Assembly (NCBI GenBank): GCA_024500155.1
Contig: CM044858.1
Span: forward strand, 25,262,286 to 25,326,285
Direction: 5' to 3'
DNA length: 64,000 nt
DNA from: Chenopodium formosanum
Taxonomy: Eukaryota > Streptophyta > Magnoliopsida > Caryophyllales > Amaranthaceae
Part shown: in pieces, positions 14,659 through 26,499 of the stretch
Layout of the letters: each line of letters starts with the position of its first letter
How positions within the stretch are numbered: position 1 is the stretch's first letter
Program-made: the position numbers and the translations under genes
Notes under the pieces: model-generated
What the model was told of the DNA's origin: nothing
Database searches by the model: none
The model's input: the letters and a program-made list of their open reading frames with translations, nothing else

Positions 14659-14898
14659 TGCACCAGCCACCGTGGTGTGGCCAACCTATGCCGGCCACGG
14701 TGGCCGTACACCTTGCGGTGTACGCTGCTGAAGCAGCGGTGCAGCAGCAACGGCAGTAGTGCCGCGCAGCCCTTGCACGGTGCTGTTGTCGCCGCCCTTG
14801 CTGTTCCGATGTCCAGCCCCACCCTACCCCTCTCTCCGGACCACCTGCAGCGGCAGCCGCCGTGGCTGCGCCACCCAGCCGCGGTTGCCGCTGCTAAA
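14659..14898 (-). other. GC-rich structured block in Copia leader (copy 1)
   Basis: About 240 bp of strongly GC-rich sequence sits in an AT-rich internal region between the primer-binding site and the decayed coding part. It contains the hairpin at 14706-14723, which on the element's sense strand is a 7-bp stem (GTACACC/GGTGTAC) closed by a GCAA loop. Alanine-rich and proline-rich ORFs on both strands of the block look compositional rather than coding. A role in RNA packaging or dimerisation is inference. Confidence 0.6.
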
Positions 14899-15206
14899 AT
14901 CCTTTTTTTTTAATTTTTTCTTTTTTTTATCAATTTTAAACAACAATTTTTGTTAAATAAAATTCATGTGGTCCATGATAAATTAAAACATAACTTTTAT
15001 GCTAATTCATCCAATTAAAATTAAATTCACAATCTAATTTTAAATCTAGGGTTCTTCATGAAAATAATCCCCTATTTAATTTAACTTTTAAATCAAATCA
15101 TTGATCATGCAAAATTCATAATTTATACATGAAATCAACTAGATTAAAAACATGAAGTATGAAACAATCGAAATTATTCAAAACCAAAACACAAAATCAA
15201 AATTTT

Positions 15207-15224
15207 AGGGTTTAGGGTTTCGAA
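15207..15224. repeat. Short telomere-like TTTAGGG run in Copia leader
   Basis: TTTTAGGGTTTAGGGTTTC holds two TTTAGGG units, followed nearby by TAGGGTTAGGGTTTT. The same run occurs at about 49919 in the complete Copia copy, so it is part of the element and not an interstitial telomere scar. Confidence 0.6.
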
Positions 15225-15454
15225 AAATTCGAATCTAGGGTTAGGGTTTTGGAAATTTTCGAGCACAATAGTGCAAAAGTCGGATCTTTTCATGGCTATT
15301 TTGAGCATTATTAAATCACATTTAATCATTTCCAAGAGTTAAATCACATTTAATATAATAATTGACTCATAATTAAATATTCTCCCTCCTAATTGAATTA
15401 AAATTGTGGATTATCAAAGAATTATTGGCAATATGCGTAAATGCAATAGGCTAA

Positions 15455-15464
15455 CTGATACCAC
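15455..15464 (-). promoter_or_regulatory. Primer-binding site, tRNA-iMet type (copy 1)
   Basis: CTGATACCAC on the plus strand reads GTGGTATCAG on the element strand, one base after the LTR. TGGTATCAG is complementary to the 3' end of plant initiator tRNA-Met, the usual primer for Copia elements. It fixes the element orientation as minus. Confidence 0.85.
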
Positions 15465-16249
15465 TGTAGGAGTTTATACTACGCAGCGGAAATAAACATG
15501 AATCATATTCATACAGTACCTAATCCAACGATCTTTGCATAACACATAAAGAACACATAATTGTACCTTTGAAGCGTGATTCCACGTGCGATCGAGCAAG
15601 AACAAAGGGAGATAAAGAACCCCAAGCGTGATTCCTCTACTTGGTCCACGGGCACAAGTTAAACCTCCACTAATACTAGTTAGTCGTGATTGAACGCTTC
15701 AATCAACCTTCAACGGAGAAGAGAGACATGAACTAACCACGAACCACCACGACGAACACCACGAGCCACCATGAGGGGCGCCGCACGTACGGACGTGAAG
15801 GGGAGAAAAGAGGGCCGTGAGTGAGGAGAGTGTTTAGGGTATTTTGGGGCTTGGTTTCTTATTTCACAATGTACTGTATGTTGATTGTTACTACTTACCT
15901 GCAACCCTAGGCATGGATCTTATTTATAGATCACATCTCTAAATAAGAGCCCATGTCAAAAGCCCAAAACCCTTATCCTAAACACACTATTCTAGCCCAA
16001 CACTCTACATGGTATGTCATAATCTCATGAGGCCCATTAACGGGCCTCATACTTGTTTAACCCAATAACCTTGTTGTGTGACCTCATAGGATCCATTCTA
16101 TAAGGCTTTGGGCTATTTAACTAACCCAAAGATCAATTATCATATCTAGCACCAGATATTGACGACCCTATAGAATGAACTTATTATCTCCATAATAGTG
16201 ATCCTTGACATATCTAGTAATTGCACTTATCGAAGACATAATTCCCTCA
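15465..16249 (-). repeat. Copia LTR (copy 1, element 5' LTR), 785 bp
   Basis: On the minus strand the LTR starts TGAGGGAATTATG and ends CTCCTACA, giving TG...CA ends. It aligns throughout with the two LTRs of the complete element. A TATA box (CTATAAATAAG on minus) lies at 15919-15929. The proline/arginine-rich ORF near 15710-15904 is an incidental LTR frame. Confidence 0.88.
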
Positions 16250-17598
16250 ATATGTCCAATATATGTTGCCACAAATGTCCGTGGTACGCTTGAGGTCACG
16301 ATATCGGTGCAAGTTTGGAACGGGTAAATTGATTGTTTAAAAGCATATTGGATGGTTCCACCCACTCAATTGGACTCCCAGAGGGTATTAAGAACCATGG
16401 TAAACATCTCGGCAATTTTTATTTCCGAGCGAAAAAAGGTCAAAAATTTTTAAAATTGAATGCTATAATCCACTCTTTTTGAGGAATTTTGAGGTTACGG
16501 GGCCTGGTGGCGAAAAGTCTTGAGACCCTAAAGGATACATCTTAGGGTCATATAATGACATTTGAAACCATATATGACCCTTATATGTTGCCACAAATGT
16601 CTGTGGTAGGATTAAGGTCACGATATCGGTGCAAGTTTGGAACGGGTAAATTTACTATTTAATGGCGGATTGGATGATTCTACCCACTCAATTGGACTCC
16701 CTAAGGGTATTAGGAACCATGGTAAACATCTTGGCAATTTTTATTTCCGGGCGAAAAGAGGTCAAAAAATTCAAAAATTGAATGCTATAATCTACGGTTT
16801 TTGAGGAATTTTGAGGTTACGGGGCCCGGTGGAGAAAAGTATTGAGACCCGAGGGGATACATCTTAGGGTCATATAATAACGTTTGGAACCATATATGAC
16901 CCTTTTATGCTGCCATAAATGTCCGTGGTTGGCTTGAGGTCACAATATCGATGCAAGTTTGGAACGGGTAAATTGACTGTTTAAAAGCATATTGGATGGT
17001 TCCACCCACTCAATTGTACTCCCGGAAGGTATTAGGAACCATGGTAAACATCTCGGAAATTTTTATTTCCGGGCCAAAAAAGGTCAAAAAATTCCAAAAT
17101 TGAAGGCTATAATCCACGCTTTTTGAGGAATTTTGAGGTTACAGGGCCCGGTGGCGAAAAGTCTTGAGACCCTAGGGGATACATCTTAGGGTCATATAAT
17201 GACGTTTTGAACCATATATAACCCTTATATGTTGCCACAAATTTCTGTGTTAGGCTTGAGGTCACGATATCGGTGCAAGTTTGGAACGGGTAAATTGACT
17301 GTTTAAAGCCATATTGGATGATTCTACCCACTCAATTGAACTCCCAGAGGGTATTAGGAACCATGGTAAAAATCTCGGCAATTTTTATTTCCGGGCGAAA
17401 AAAGGTTAAAAAATTCAAAAATTGAAGGCTATAATCCACGGTTTTTGAGGAATTTTGTGGTTACGGAGACCGGTGGCTAAAAGTCTTGAGACTCTAGGGG
17501 ATACATCTTAGGGTCGTATAATGACGTTTGGAACCATATATGACCCTTATATGTTGCCATAAATGTCCGTGGTAGGCTTGAGGTCACGATATCGGTGC
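16250..17598. repeat. Satellite array block 2
   Basis: About four monomers lie between the truncated Copia element and the first hAT element. The first monomer carries the rare variants GCCACAAATG and GGTACGCTTG. The next ones carry AATAACG, ACCCTTTTATG, CACAATATCG and CAATTGTACTCCCG, then GGAGACCGGTGGC. The same order of variants follows the complete Copia copy at 50967-51550, with one monomer more here. Confidence 0.95.
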
Positions 17599-18715
17599 TA
17601 GAGGTGAGCACGGATTGGATATCTAATCCGAAGTTGGATTTCGGATCGGATATCCGTATCTGAAAATGCAAATATTTGATATCCGTATCCGATCCGAAAT
17701 CATCGGATATCCGAAGATCCGGATATCTGAAAACTTCGGATCGGATAGTTCGGATATCCTATATCCGAACCTTTTAATGATTTGGTTTTTTTTACACGAA
17801 TAATTATGTTAAAATAATAATTTATTATCAAAATTAATTTGTTTTTAAAGGCAATTCATGACTGCAAACTCAAACTCATAATTAAAAGCTACAATTCTTC
17901 ATATAATTTGAGTTTAATAATTCTACAAACTTTAAAATATAACATTCCACAAATTTCAAAATCTAAAATCAAAGATTAACAGTAACACATACCAATAGAA
18001 GGCAGAAAAAAAAAAAAAGAAACCCACATAACAAAAAAGCAAAATTAATTCACTGTCAAGATGGAATAAAAATTAAAAAAAACCCCTTGTAATTATGTAC
18101 ATTATACAAGACAAATAAAAAAACCAAATTAAATGAAAAAAAAATGTAGATCTCTGACGACGAAGACGATGAGAGTTGAGACTTGTGAAAGGCAAGCTTC
18201 TAGTTGTGACTTCTGAGGACGACCGACGACGAAGACACGATGGTTTGTAGATCTAAGAGGTTGAAATTGAGAGGCGAGGGGTCTGAATTGTTGAGGGATT
18301 TTGAGGAAATGTTTGAGAGAGTGAACTAGTATAGTGAAGCAGCCATGAACTCATGAAGAGAAAGGAGGAGATCTGAATTTTGGGAGAGTAAGGAGGAGAG
18401 AGAGAGGAGGGGGGGAGTAAACGGCTAAATGAGATATGAGAGAAATAACTAGATTATTAGGGTTTGGTACTTGGGCCTTTCAGCAAAAGGGGAGTTTCTA
18501 AAAACTAATGGATATTATGAGGTTTTGATTTTTTTCGGATATTCAAATATCCGAAATCGAAATTTTCGATATCCGAAATCCGATCCGATATCCGAAATAT
18601 TCAAATCGGATATCCGATCCGAAAATCTTTTCGGATCGTTTATCCTAAATTATTGGATCGGATGCGAATCGGAATTTCGGATTTTCGGATTATCAGATAG
18701 TTTTGCTTAGCCCTA
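17599..18715. mobile_element. Non-autonomous hAT element (copy 1), 1117 bp
   Basis: Imperfect terminal inverted repeats TAGAGGTGAGCA and, on the other strand, TAGGGCTAAGCA match the hAT terminal type TAGGG(G/C)TGAGCA. It is flanked by an 8-bp target duplication ATCGGTGC (17591-17598 and 18716-18723), the hAT hallmark. Both subterminal regions (about 17620-17765 and 18530-18690) are crowded with the palindromic motif CGGATATCCG. The interior holds an AT-rich left half and a purine-rich right half (GACGACGAAGACGA..., GGAGGAGAGAGAG). No transposase ORF is visible. Removing the element restores a normal monomer. Confidence 0.93.
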
Positions 18716-19367
18716 ATCGGTGCAAGTTTGGAACGGGTTAATTGACTGTTTAAAGGCATATTGGACGGTTCCACCCACTCAATTGGATTCCCGGAGGGTA
18801 TTAGGAACCATGGTAAATATCTCGGCAATTTTTATTTCCGGGCGAAAAAATGTCAAAAAATTCCAAAATTGAAGGCTATAATCCACGCTTTTTGAGGAAT
18901 TTTGAGGTTACGGGGCCCGGTGGCGAAAAGTCTTAAGACCCTAAGGGATACATCTTAGGGTCATATATTGACGTTTGGAACCATGTATGACCCTTATATG
19001 TTGCCATAAATGTCCGTGGTAGGCTTGAGGTCACGATATCGGTGCAAGTTTGGAACGGGTAAATTGACTATTTAAAGGCATATTGGATGCTTCCACCCAC
19101 TCAATTGGATTCCTTGAGGGTATTAGGAACCATGGTAAACATCTCGGCAATTTTTATTTCCGGGCGATAAAAGGTAAAAAAATTTCAAAATTGAAGGTTA
19201 TAATCCACGCTTTTTGGAAAATTTTTAGGTTACGGGGCCTGGTGGCGAAAAGTTTTGATTCCCTAGGGGATACATCTTAGGGTCATATATTGACGTTTGG
19301 AACCATATAAGACCCTTATATGTTGCCATAAATGTTCGTGGTAGGCTTGAGGTCATGATATCGGTGC
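18716..19367. repeat. Satellite array block 3 (two monomers between hAT elements)
   Basis: About 652 bp, i.e. two monomers plus the target duplications. They are typical A-type units, with CAATTGGATTCC in both, and separate two hAT copies inserted at the same monomer position. Confidence 0.95.
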
Positions 19368-20490
19368 TAGGGGTGAGCACAGATCCGATATCCGATCCGA
19401 AGATGGATTTCGGATCGGATATCTGTATCCGAAATGCAAATATTTGATATCCGTATCCGATTCGAAATCATCGGATATTCGAAGATCCGGATATCCGAAA
19501 ACTTCGGATCGAATAGTTTGGATATTCTATATCCGAACCTTTTAATGATTTTGTTTTTTTTTACACGAATAATTATGTTAAAATAATAATTTATTATCAA
19601 AATTAAGTTGTTTTTAAAGGCAATTCATGACTGCAAACTCAAACTCATAATTAAAAGCTACAATTCTTCATATAATTTGAGTTTAGTAATTCTACAAACT
19701 TTAAAATATAACAATCCACAAATTTCAAAATCTAAAATCAAAGATTAACAGTAACACATACCAATAGAAGGCAGAAAAAAAAAAAAAACTTACATAACAA
19801 AAAAGCAAAATTAATTCGCTGTCAAGATGGAATAAAAATTAAAAAAAAAAACGCTTGTAATTATGTACATTATACAAGACAAATAAAAAAACCAAATTAA
19901 ATGAAAAAAAATGTAGATCTTGAGTGATGACGACGAAGACGACGAGAGTTGAGAGTTGTGAAAGACAAGCTTCTAGTTGTGACTTCTGAGGACGACCGAC
20001 GACGAAGACACGATGGTTTGTAGATCTAAGAGGTTGAAATTGAGAGGCGAGGGGTCTGAATTGTTGAGGGATTTTGAGGAAATGTTTAAGGAGAGAGTGA
20101 ACTAGTATAGTGAAGCAGCCATGAACTCATGAAGAGGAAGGAGGAGATCTGAATTTTGGGATAGTAAGGAGGAGAGAGAGGGGGGGGGGAGGAAATGGTT
20201 GAATGAGAGAGGAGAGGAAATAATTGGATTATTAGGGTTTGGTACATGGGCCTTTGGGGAAATAGGGAGTTTCTAAAAATTGATGGATATTATGAGGTTT
20301 TGATTTTTTTCGGATATTCGGATATCCGAAATCGAAATTTTCGATATCCTAAATCCGATCCGATATCCGAAATATTCGGATCGAATATCCGATCCGAAAA
20401 TCATTTCGGATCGGTTATCCTAAATTATCGGATCGGATGCGGATCGGAATTTCGGAATTTCTAATTATTAGATAGTTTTGCTCAGCCCTA
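19368..20490. mobile_element. Non-autonomous hAT element (copy 2), 1123 bp
   Basis: The terminal inverted repeats are TAGGGGTGAGCA and, on the other strand, TAGGGCTGAGCA (11 of 12 match). The target duplication is ATCGGTGC (19360-19367) against ATCGATGC (20491-20498), one mismatch. It aligns along its whole length with the first copy, with a few percent of changes and small indels in A, G and T runs. The same CGGATATCCG subterminal clusters are present, and no transposase ORF. Because it sits at the same monomer site as copy 1, exactly two monomers away, it is probably a duplicate made together with satellite DNA. Confidence 0.93.
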
Positions 20491-22900
20491 ATCGATGCAA
20501 GTTTGGAACGGGTAAATTGACTGTTTAAAGGCATATTGGATGGTTCCACCTACTCAATTGGACTCTGGAGGGTATTAGGAACCATGGTAAATATCTGGGC
20601 AATTTTTATTTCCGGGAGAAAAAAGGTCAAAAAATTTCAAAATTGAAGGATATAATCCACGCTTTTTGAGGAATTTTGAGGTTAAAGGGCCCGGTGGCGA
20701 AAACTCTTGAGACCCTAGGGAATACATCTTAGGGTCATATAATGACGTTTGGAACCATATATGACCCTTATATGTTGCCATAAATGTCCGTGGTAGGCTT
20801 GAGGTCACGATATCGGTGCAAGTTTGGAACGGGTAAATTGACTTTTTAAAGGCATATTGGATGGTTCCACCCACTCAATTGGACTCCCGAAGGGTATTAG
20901 GAACCATGGTAAACATCTCGACAATTTTTTTTTCCGGGCGAAAAAAGGTTAAAAAATTTCAAGATTGAAGGCTATAATCCATGCTTTTTGAGGAATTTTG
21001 AGGTTAAGGGGCCCGGTGGCGAAAAGTCTTGAGACCCTAAGGGATACATCTTAGGGTCATATAATGACGTTTGAAACCATATATGACCCTTATATGTTGC
21101 CATAAATGTCCGTGGTAGGCTTGAGGTCACGATATCGGTACAAGTTTGGAACGGGTAAATTGACTGTTTAAAGGCATATTGGAAGGTTCCACCCACTCAA
21201 TTGGACTCCCGAAGAATATTAGAAAAAATGGTAAACATCTCGGCAATTTTTATTTTCGGGCGAAAAAAGGTAAAAAAAATTCCAAAATTGAAAGCGCTAT
21301 AATCCACGCTTCTTGGGGAATTTTGAGGTTACGGGGCCCGGTGGCGAAAAGTCTTGAGACCCTAGGGGATACATGTTAGGGTCATATATTGACGTTTTGA
21401 ACCATATATGACCCATATATGTTGCCATAAATATCCGTGGTAGGCTTGAGGTCACGATATCGGTGCAAGTTTGGAACGGGTAAATTGACTGTTTAAAGGC
21501 ATATTGGATGGTTCCACCCACTCAATTGGAATCCCGCAGGGTATTAGGAACCATGGTAAACATCTCTGCAATTTTTATTTCTGGGCGAAAAAAGGTCAAA
21601 AAATTCCAAAATTGAAGGCTATAATCCACGATTTTTGAGGAATTTTGAGGTTACGGGGCCCGATGGCGAAAGTCTTGAGACCCTAGGGGATACATCTTAG
21701 GGTCATATAACGACGTTTGAAACCATATATGACCCTTATATGTTGCCATAAATGTCCGTGGTAGGATTGAGTTCACGATTTCAGTGCAAGTTTGGAAAGG
21801 GTAAATTGACTGTTTAAAGACATAATGGATGGTTCCACCCACTCAATTGGACTCCCGGAGGGTATTAGGAACCATGGTAAACCTCTCGGCAATTTTTATT
21901 TCCGGGCGAAAAAAGGTCAAAAAATTACAAAATTGAAGGATATAATCCACGCTTTTTGAGGAATTTTGAGGTTACGGGGCCCGGTGGCGAAAAGTCTTGA
22001 GACCCTAGTGGATACACCTTAGGGTCATATAATGACGTTTGGAACCATATATGACCCTTATATGTTGCCATAAATGTACGTGGTAGGCTTGAGGTCACGA
22101 TATCGATGCAAGTTTGGAACGGGTAAATTGACTGTTTAAAGGCATATTGGATGGTTCCACCCACTCAATTGGACTCTCGGAGGGTATTACGAACCACGGT
22201 AAACATCTCGGCAATTTTTATTTTCGGGCGAAAAAAGGTCTAAAAATTCAAAAATTGAAGGCATAATCCACGCTTTTTGAGGAATTTTGAGCTAACGGGG
22301 CCCAGTGGCGAAAAGTTTTGAGACCCTAGGGTATACCACTTAGGGTCATATAATAATATTTGGAACCATATATGACCCTTATATGTTGCCATAAATGTCC
22401 GTGGTAGGTTTGAGGTCACGATATCGGTGCAAGTTTGGAACGGGTAAATTGACTGTTTAAAGGCATATTGGATGGTTCCACCCGCTCAATCGGACTCCCG
22501 GAGGGTATTGGGAACCATGGTTAACATCTCGGCAATTTTTATTTCCGGGCAAAAAAAGGTCAAAAAATTCCAAAATTGAGGGATATAATCCACGCTTTTT
22601 GAGGAAATTTAAGGTTACGGGGCCCGGTGGCGAAAAGTCTTGAGACCCTAAGGGTTACATCTTAGGGTCATATAATGACGTTTGGAACCATATATAACCC
22701 TTATATGTTGCCATAAATGTTCGCGGTAGGCTTGAGGTCACGATATCGGTGCAAGTTTGGAACGGGTAAATTGACTGTTTAAAGGCAAAGTGGATGGTTC
22801 CACCCACTCAATTGGACTCCCGGAGGGTATTAGGAACCATGGTAAACATCTCGGCAATTTTTATTTTCGGGCGAAAAAAGGTCAAAAAATTCCAAAATTT
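20491..22900. repeat. Satellite array block 4
   Basis: About 7.5 A-type monomers in register. The block stops within a monomer at TTCCAAAATTT, where unrelated sequence begins. No other element is visible. Confidence 0.95.
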
Positions 22901-23885
22901 ACAAAAACTGCTGTCTACGAGTTTTATTTCGATTTGAATTCGGATTTCTTTTCTTATTCTTCGACCTTCTCTTTTTTCTTATAAATAGAGGTCATATCTC
23001 CCCTTTTTCAATCATCAACTCTCATCAAGAATTACTTAATTCTTAATTTTCTTTCTCTCTCTCTTTCTAAACTAACCTTTTTACAAAATACAATATTCCG
23101 CATTCACAAGACTTAGAATCTCTTAGCCAAGTTCGAAGTTGCCTTCGCCCTAGACGTGCAAGGTTTGATAATTTCTGAGGGTTTGGTCCAAAACTAGTCA
23201 AAACTTTATTTAATTTGATTTAATTTAATTCTTTAATTGTTGTTTATTATTTTCATTGAAGTTTACTAACTTGTGTATTTTGTTATTAGAAAGAGGTACG
23301 AGGCTTCAAAGTAAGTAGATTAGCTTACTCCCTATTTTTATTAAAAATGTAGATTACATGCTTATTATTGTTTTATGATTCCTAGTATCATGTTAGGATG
23401 CCTTAAATTCCTAGTATCATGTTAGGATGTTATTTTATGCTTTCTAGAATCATGTTTAGGGTGCCTTTAATCTTTTCTAATGTTGTGATATCATGTTAGT
23501 ACCATGTTAGGTTAAAGCTTTGATCTTTATTGTTTAGTGACATGCTAAGATTTGTTATTAATTTTGTTAGTATCATGCCTAGGATCGTGCTATTATATTT
23601 AAGCTTTATTATGCCTTATCATGCTATCATCATCGTGGTTATTATTATTGCTTATTATTATGTTGCTTGATATTATTTTTATGATTATTGCTTGATCGCA
23701 CCTTTTATGCATGTTTAAAGGGAATTTGTACTTGAAATCACGCTTAATAAAATAATTAATAATTTGACTTAGGCTAATGTGATTTTAACTCAAGTGATCG
23801 CCAATAATAGATTTATTTGTGCATTAATATTTAACCAACATAGATTAAACAGGGTAGGTTTAATATAATGTTTGTATGTTATTCG
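22901..23885. mobile_element. Insertion of ~985 bp, LTR-like fragment
   Basis: Non-satellite sequence. It opens with ACAAAAACTGCTGTC, has a TATA box and a CT-rich leader (TTTCTCTCTCTCTTTC), then an AT-rich part with near-repeats of CTAGTATCATGTTAGGATG (23384 and 23413, weaker copies to 23510). That layout of TATA box, pyrimidine-rich leader and AT-rich tail resembles part of a plant LTR, but no TG...CA pair, inverted repeat or primer-binding site is seen. AAATTT occurs at both junctions (22895-22900 and 23886-23891). However, about 165 bp of the interrupted monomer is missing, so this is not a clean target duplication. It could also be another transposon fragment or a captured promoter. Confidence 0.45.
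22980..22987 (+). promoter_or_regulatory. Candidate TATA box
   Basis: TATAAATA is followed by AGAGGTCATATCTCCCC and, about 30 bp downstream, ATCATCAACTCTCATC, a plausible initiation region on the plus strand. It belongs to the LTR-like insertion. Confidence 0.45.
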
Positions 23886-26499
23886 AAATTTCAGTGGTAG
23901 GCTTGAGGTCACGATATCGGTGCAAGTTTGGAACGGGTAAATTGAGTGCTTAAAGGCATATTGGATGATTCCATCCACTCTATTGGACTCCCCGGAGGGT
24001 ATTAGGAACCATGGTAAACATCTCGACAATTTTTATTTCCGGGCGAAAAAAGGTCAAAAAATTCCTAAATTGAAGGCTATAATCAACGCTTTTTGAGGAA
24101 TTTTGAGGTTACGGGGCCCGAGGCGAAAAGTCTTGATACCCTAGGGGATACATCTTAGGGTCATATAATAACGTTTCGAACCATATATGACCCTTATATG
24201 TTTCCATAAATGTCGGTGGTAGGCTTGAGGTCACGATATCGGTGCAATTTTGGAACGGGTAAATTGACTGTTTAAAGGCATATTAGATTGTTCCACCCAC
24301 TCTATTGTACTCCTGGAGGGTATTAGGAACCATATTAAACATCTCGGCAATTTTTATTTCAGGGCAATAAAAGGTCAAAAAATTCTAAAATTAATGGCTA
24401 TAATCCACGCTTTTTGAGGAATTTTGAGGTTACGGGGCACGGTGGCGAAAAGTCTTGAGACCCTAGGGGATACATCTTAGGGTCATATAATGACGTTTGG
24501 AATCATATATGACCCTTATATGTTGCCATGAATGTCCATAGTAGGCTTGAGGTCACGATATCGGTGCAAGTTTGGAACGGGTAAATTGACTGTTTAAAGG
24601 CATATTGGATGGTTCCACCCAGTCTATTGTACTCTTGGAGAGTATTAGGAACCATGGTAAACATCTCGGCAATTTTTATTTCCAGGCAAAAAAAGGTCAA
24701 AATATTCCAAAATTGAAGGCTATAATCCACGCTTTTTGAGGAATTTTGAGGTTACGGGGCCCGGTGGCGAAAAGTCTTGTGACCCCAGGGGATACATCTT
24801 AGGGTCATATAATGACGTTTGGAGACCCTTATATGTTGCCATAAATGTCCGTGGTATGCTTGAGGTCACGATATCGGTACAAGTTTAGAACAGGAAAATT
24901 GACTGTTTAAAGGCATTTTGGATGGTTCCACCCAGTCTATTGTTCTCTTGGAGGGTATTAGGAACCATGGTTAACATCTCGGAAATTTTTATTTCTGGGC
25001 GATAAAAGGTCAAAAAATTCCAAAATTGAAGGCTATAATCCACGGATTTTGAGGTTACGGGGCCCGGTGGCGAAAAGTCTTGAGACCCTAGGGGCTACAT
25101 CTTAGGGTCATATAATGACGTTTGAAACCATATATGATCCTTATATGTTGCCATAAATTTCAGTGGTAGGCTTGAGGTCACGATATCGGTGCAAGTTTGG
25201 AACGGGTAAATTGAGTGTTTAAAGGCATATTGGATGGTTCCATCCACTCTATTGGACTCCCGGAGGGTATTAGGAACCATGGTAAACATCTCGGCAATTT
25301 TTATTTTCGGGCGAAAAAAGGTCAAAAAATTCCAAAATTGAAGGCTATATAATCCACGCTTTTTGATGAATTTTGAGGTTTCAGGGCCCGGTGGTGAAAA
25401 GTCTTGAGACCCTAGGGAATACATCTTAGGGTCGTATAATGACGTTTGGAACCATATATTACCCTTATATGTTGCCATAAATGTCCGTGGTAGGCTTGTG
25501 GTCACGATATCGGTGCAAGTTTGGAACGGGTAAATTGACTGTTTAAAGGCATATTGGATGGTTCCACCCAGTCTATTGTACTCTTGGAGGGTATTAGGAA
25601 CCATGGTTAACATCTCGACAATTTTTATTTTCAGGCGAAAAAAGGTCAAAATATTCAAAAATTGAAGGCTATAATCCACGCTTTTTAAGGAATTTTGAGG
25701 TTTCGGGGCCCGGTGGTGAAAAGTCTGGAGACACTAGGGGATACATCTTAGGGTCATATAATGACGTTTGGAACCATATATAACCCCTTATATGTTGCCA
25801 TAAGTGTCTGTGGTAGGATTGAGGTCACGATATCGGTGCAAGTTTGGAACGGGTAAATTGAGTTTTTAAAGGCATATTGGATGGTTCCACCCAGTCTATT
25901 GTACTCTTGGAGGGTATTAGGAACCATGGTTAACATCTCGACAATTTTTATTTCCAGGCGAAAAAAGGTAAAAAAATTCCAAAATTGAAGGCTATAATCC
26001 ACGCTTTTTGAGAAATTTTGAGGTTTCGGGGCCCGGTGGTAAAAAGTCTGGAGACCCTAGGGGATACATCTTAGGGTCATATAATGACATTTGGAACAAT
26101 ATATGACCCTTATATGTTGCCATAAATGTCCGTGGTAGGCTTGAGGTCACGATATCGGTGCAAGTTTGGAACGGGTAAATTGAGTGTTTAAAGGCATATT
26201 GGATGGTTCCACCCACTCAATTTTACTCTTGGAGGGTATTAGGAACCATGGTAAACATCTCGGCAATTTTTATTTCCGGGGCGAGAAAAGATCAAGAAAT
26301 TCCAAAATTGAAGGCTATAATCTACGCTTTTTGAGGAATTTTGAGGTTTCGGGGCCCGGTGGTGAAAAGTCTTGAGACCCTAGGGGATACATCTTAGGGT
26401 CATATAATGACGTTTGGAACCATATATGACCCTTATATGTTGCCATAAATGTCGTGGTAGGCTTGAGGTCACGATATCAATGCAAGTTTGGAACGGATA

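Larger units (their letters stand above)
10448..16249 (-). mobile_element. Truncated Ty1/copia-like LTR retrotransposon (copy 1)
   Basis: This matches 45163-50966 of the complete element in both order and length (5802 bp versus 5804 bp). It holds the element-sense 5' LTR (15465-16249), the primer-binding site, the leader with its GC-rich hairpin block, and decayed gag/integrase sequence up to the start of reverse transcriptase. The other LTR and about 2.5 kb of internal sequence are missing. The left junction runs from satellite CCATATAT directly into internal sequence TTGTTGAATCC. The right side keeps ATATG (16250-16254), the same target sequence as in the complete copy. There is no intact ORF. 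The shared right flank suggests that it arose by duplication of the array rather than by a separate insertion. Confidence 0.9.

Noticed and set aside
14677..14956. Alanine/proline-rich ORFs in the Copia GC-rich block
   Set aside because: Open frames exist on both strands and in more than one frame, as expected from GC-rich composition. The block lies in the retrotransposon leader.
15207..15260. Interstitial telomere from a chromosome fusion
   Set aside because: Only two TTTAGGG units, and the same sequence is in the other Copia copy, so it belongs to the element.
15710..15904. Minus-strand ORF in the LTR (also at 42865-43059) as a gene
   Set aside because: Lies wholly in the LTR and is not preserved in the third LTR copy.
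22895..23891. AAATTT as a true target-site duplication
   Set aside because: The monomer sequence on the two sides does not meet; about 165 bp is missing, so the match is more likely microhomology.
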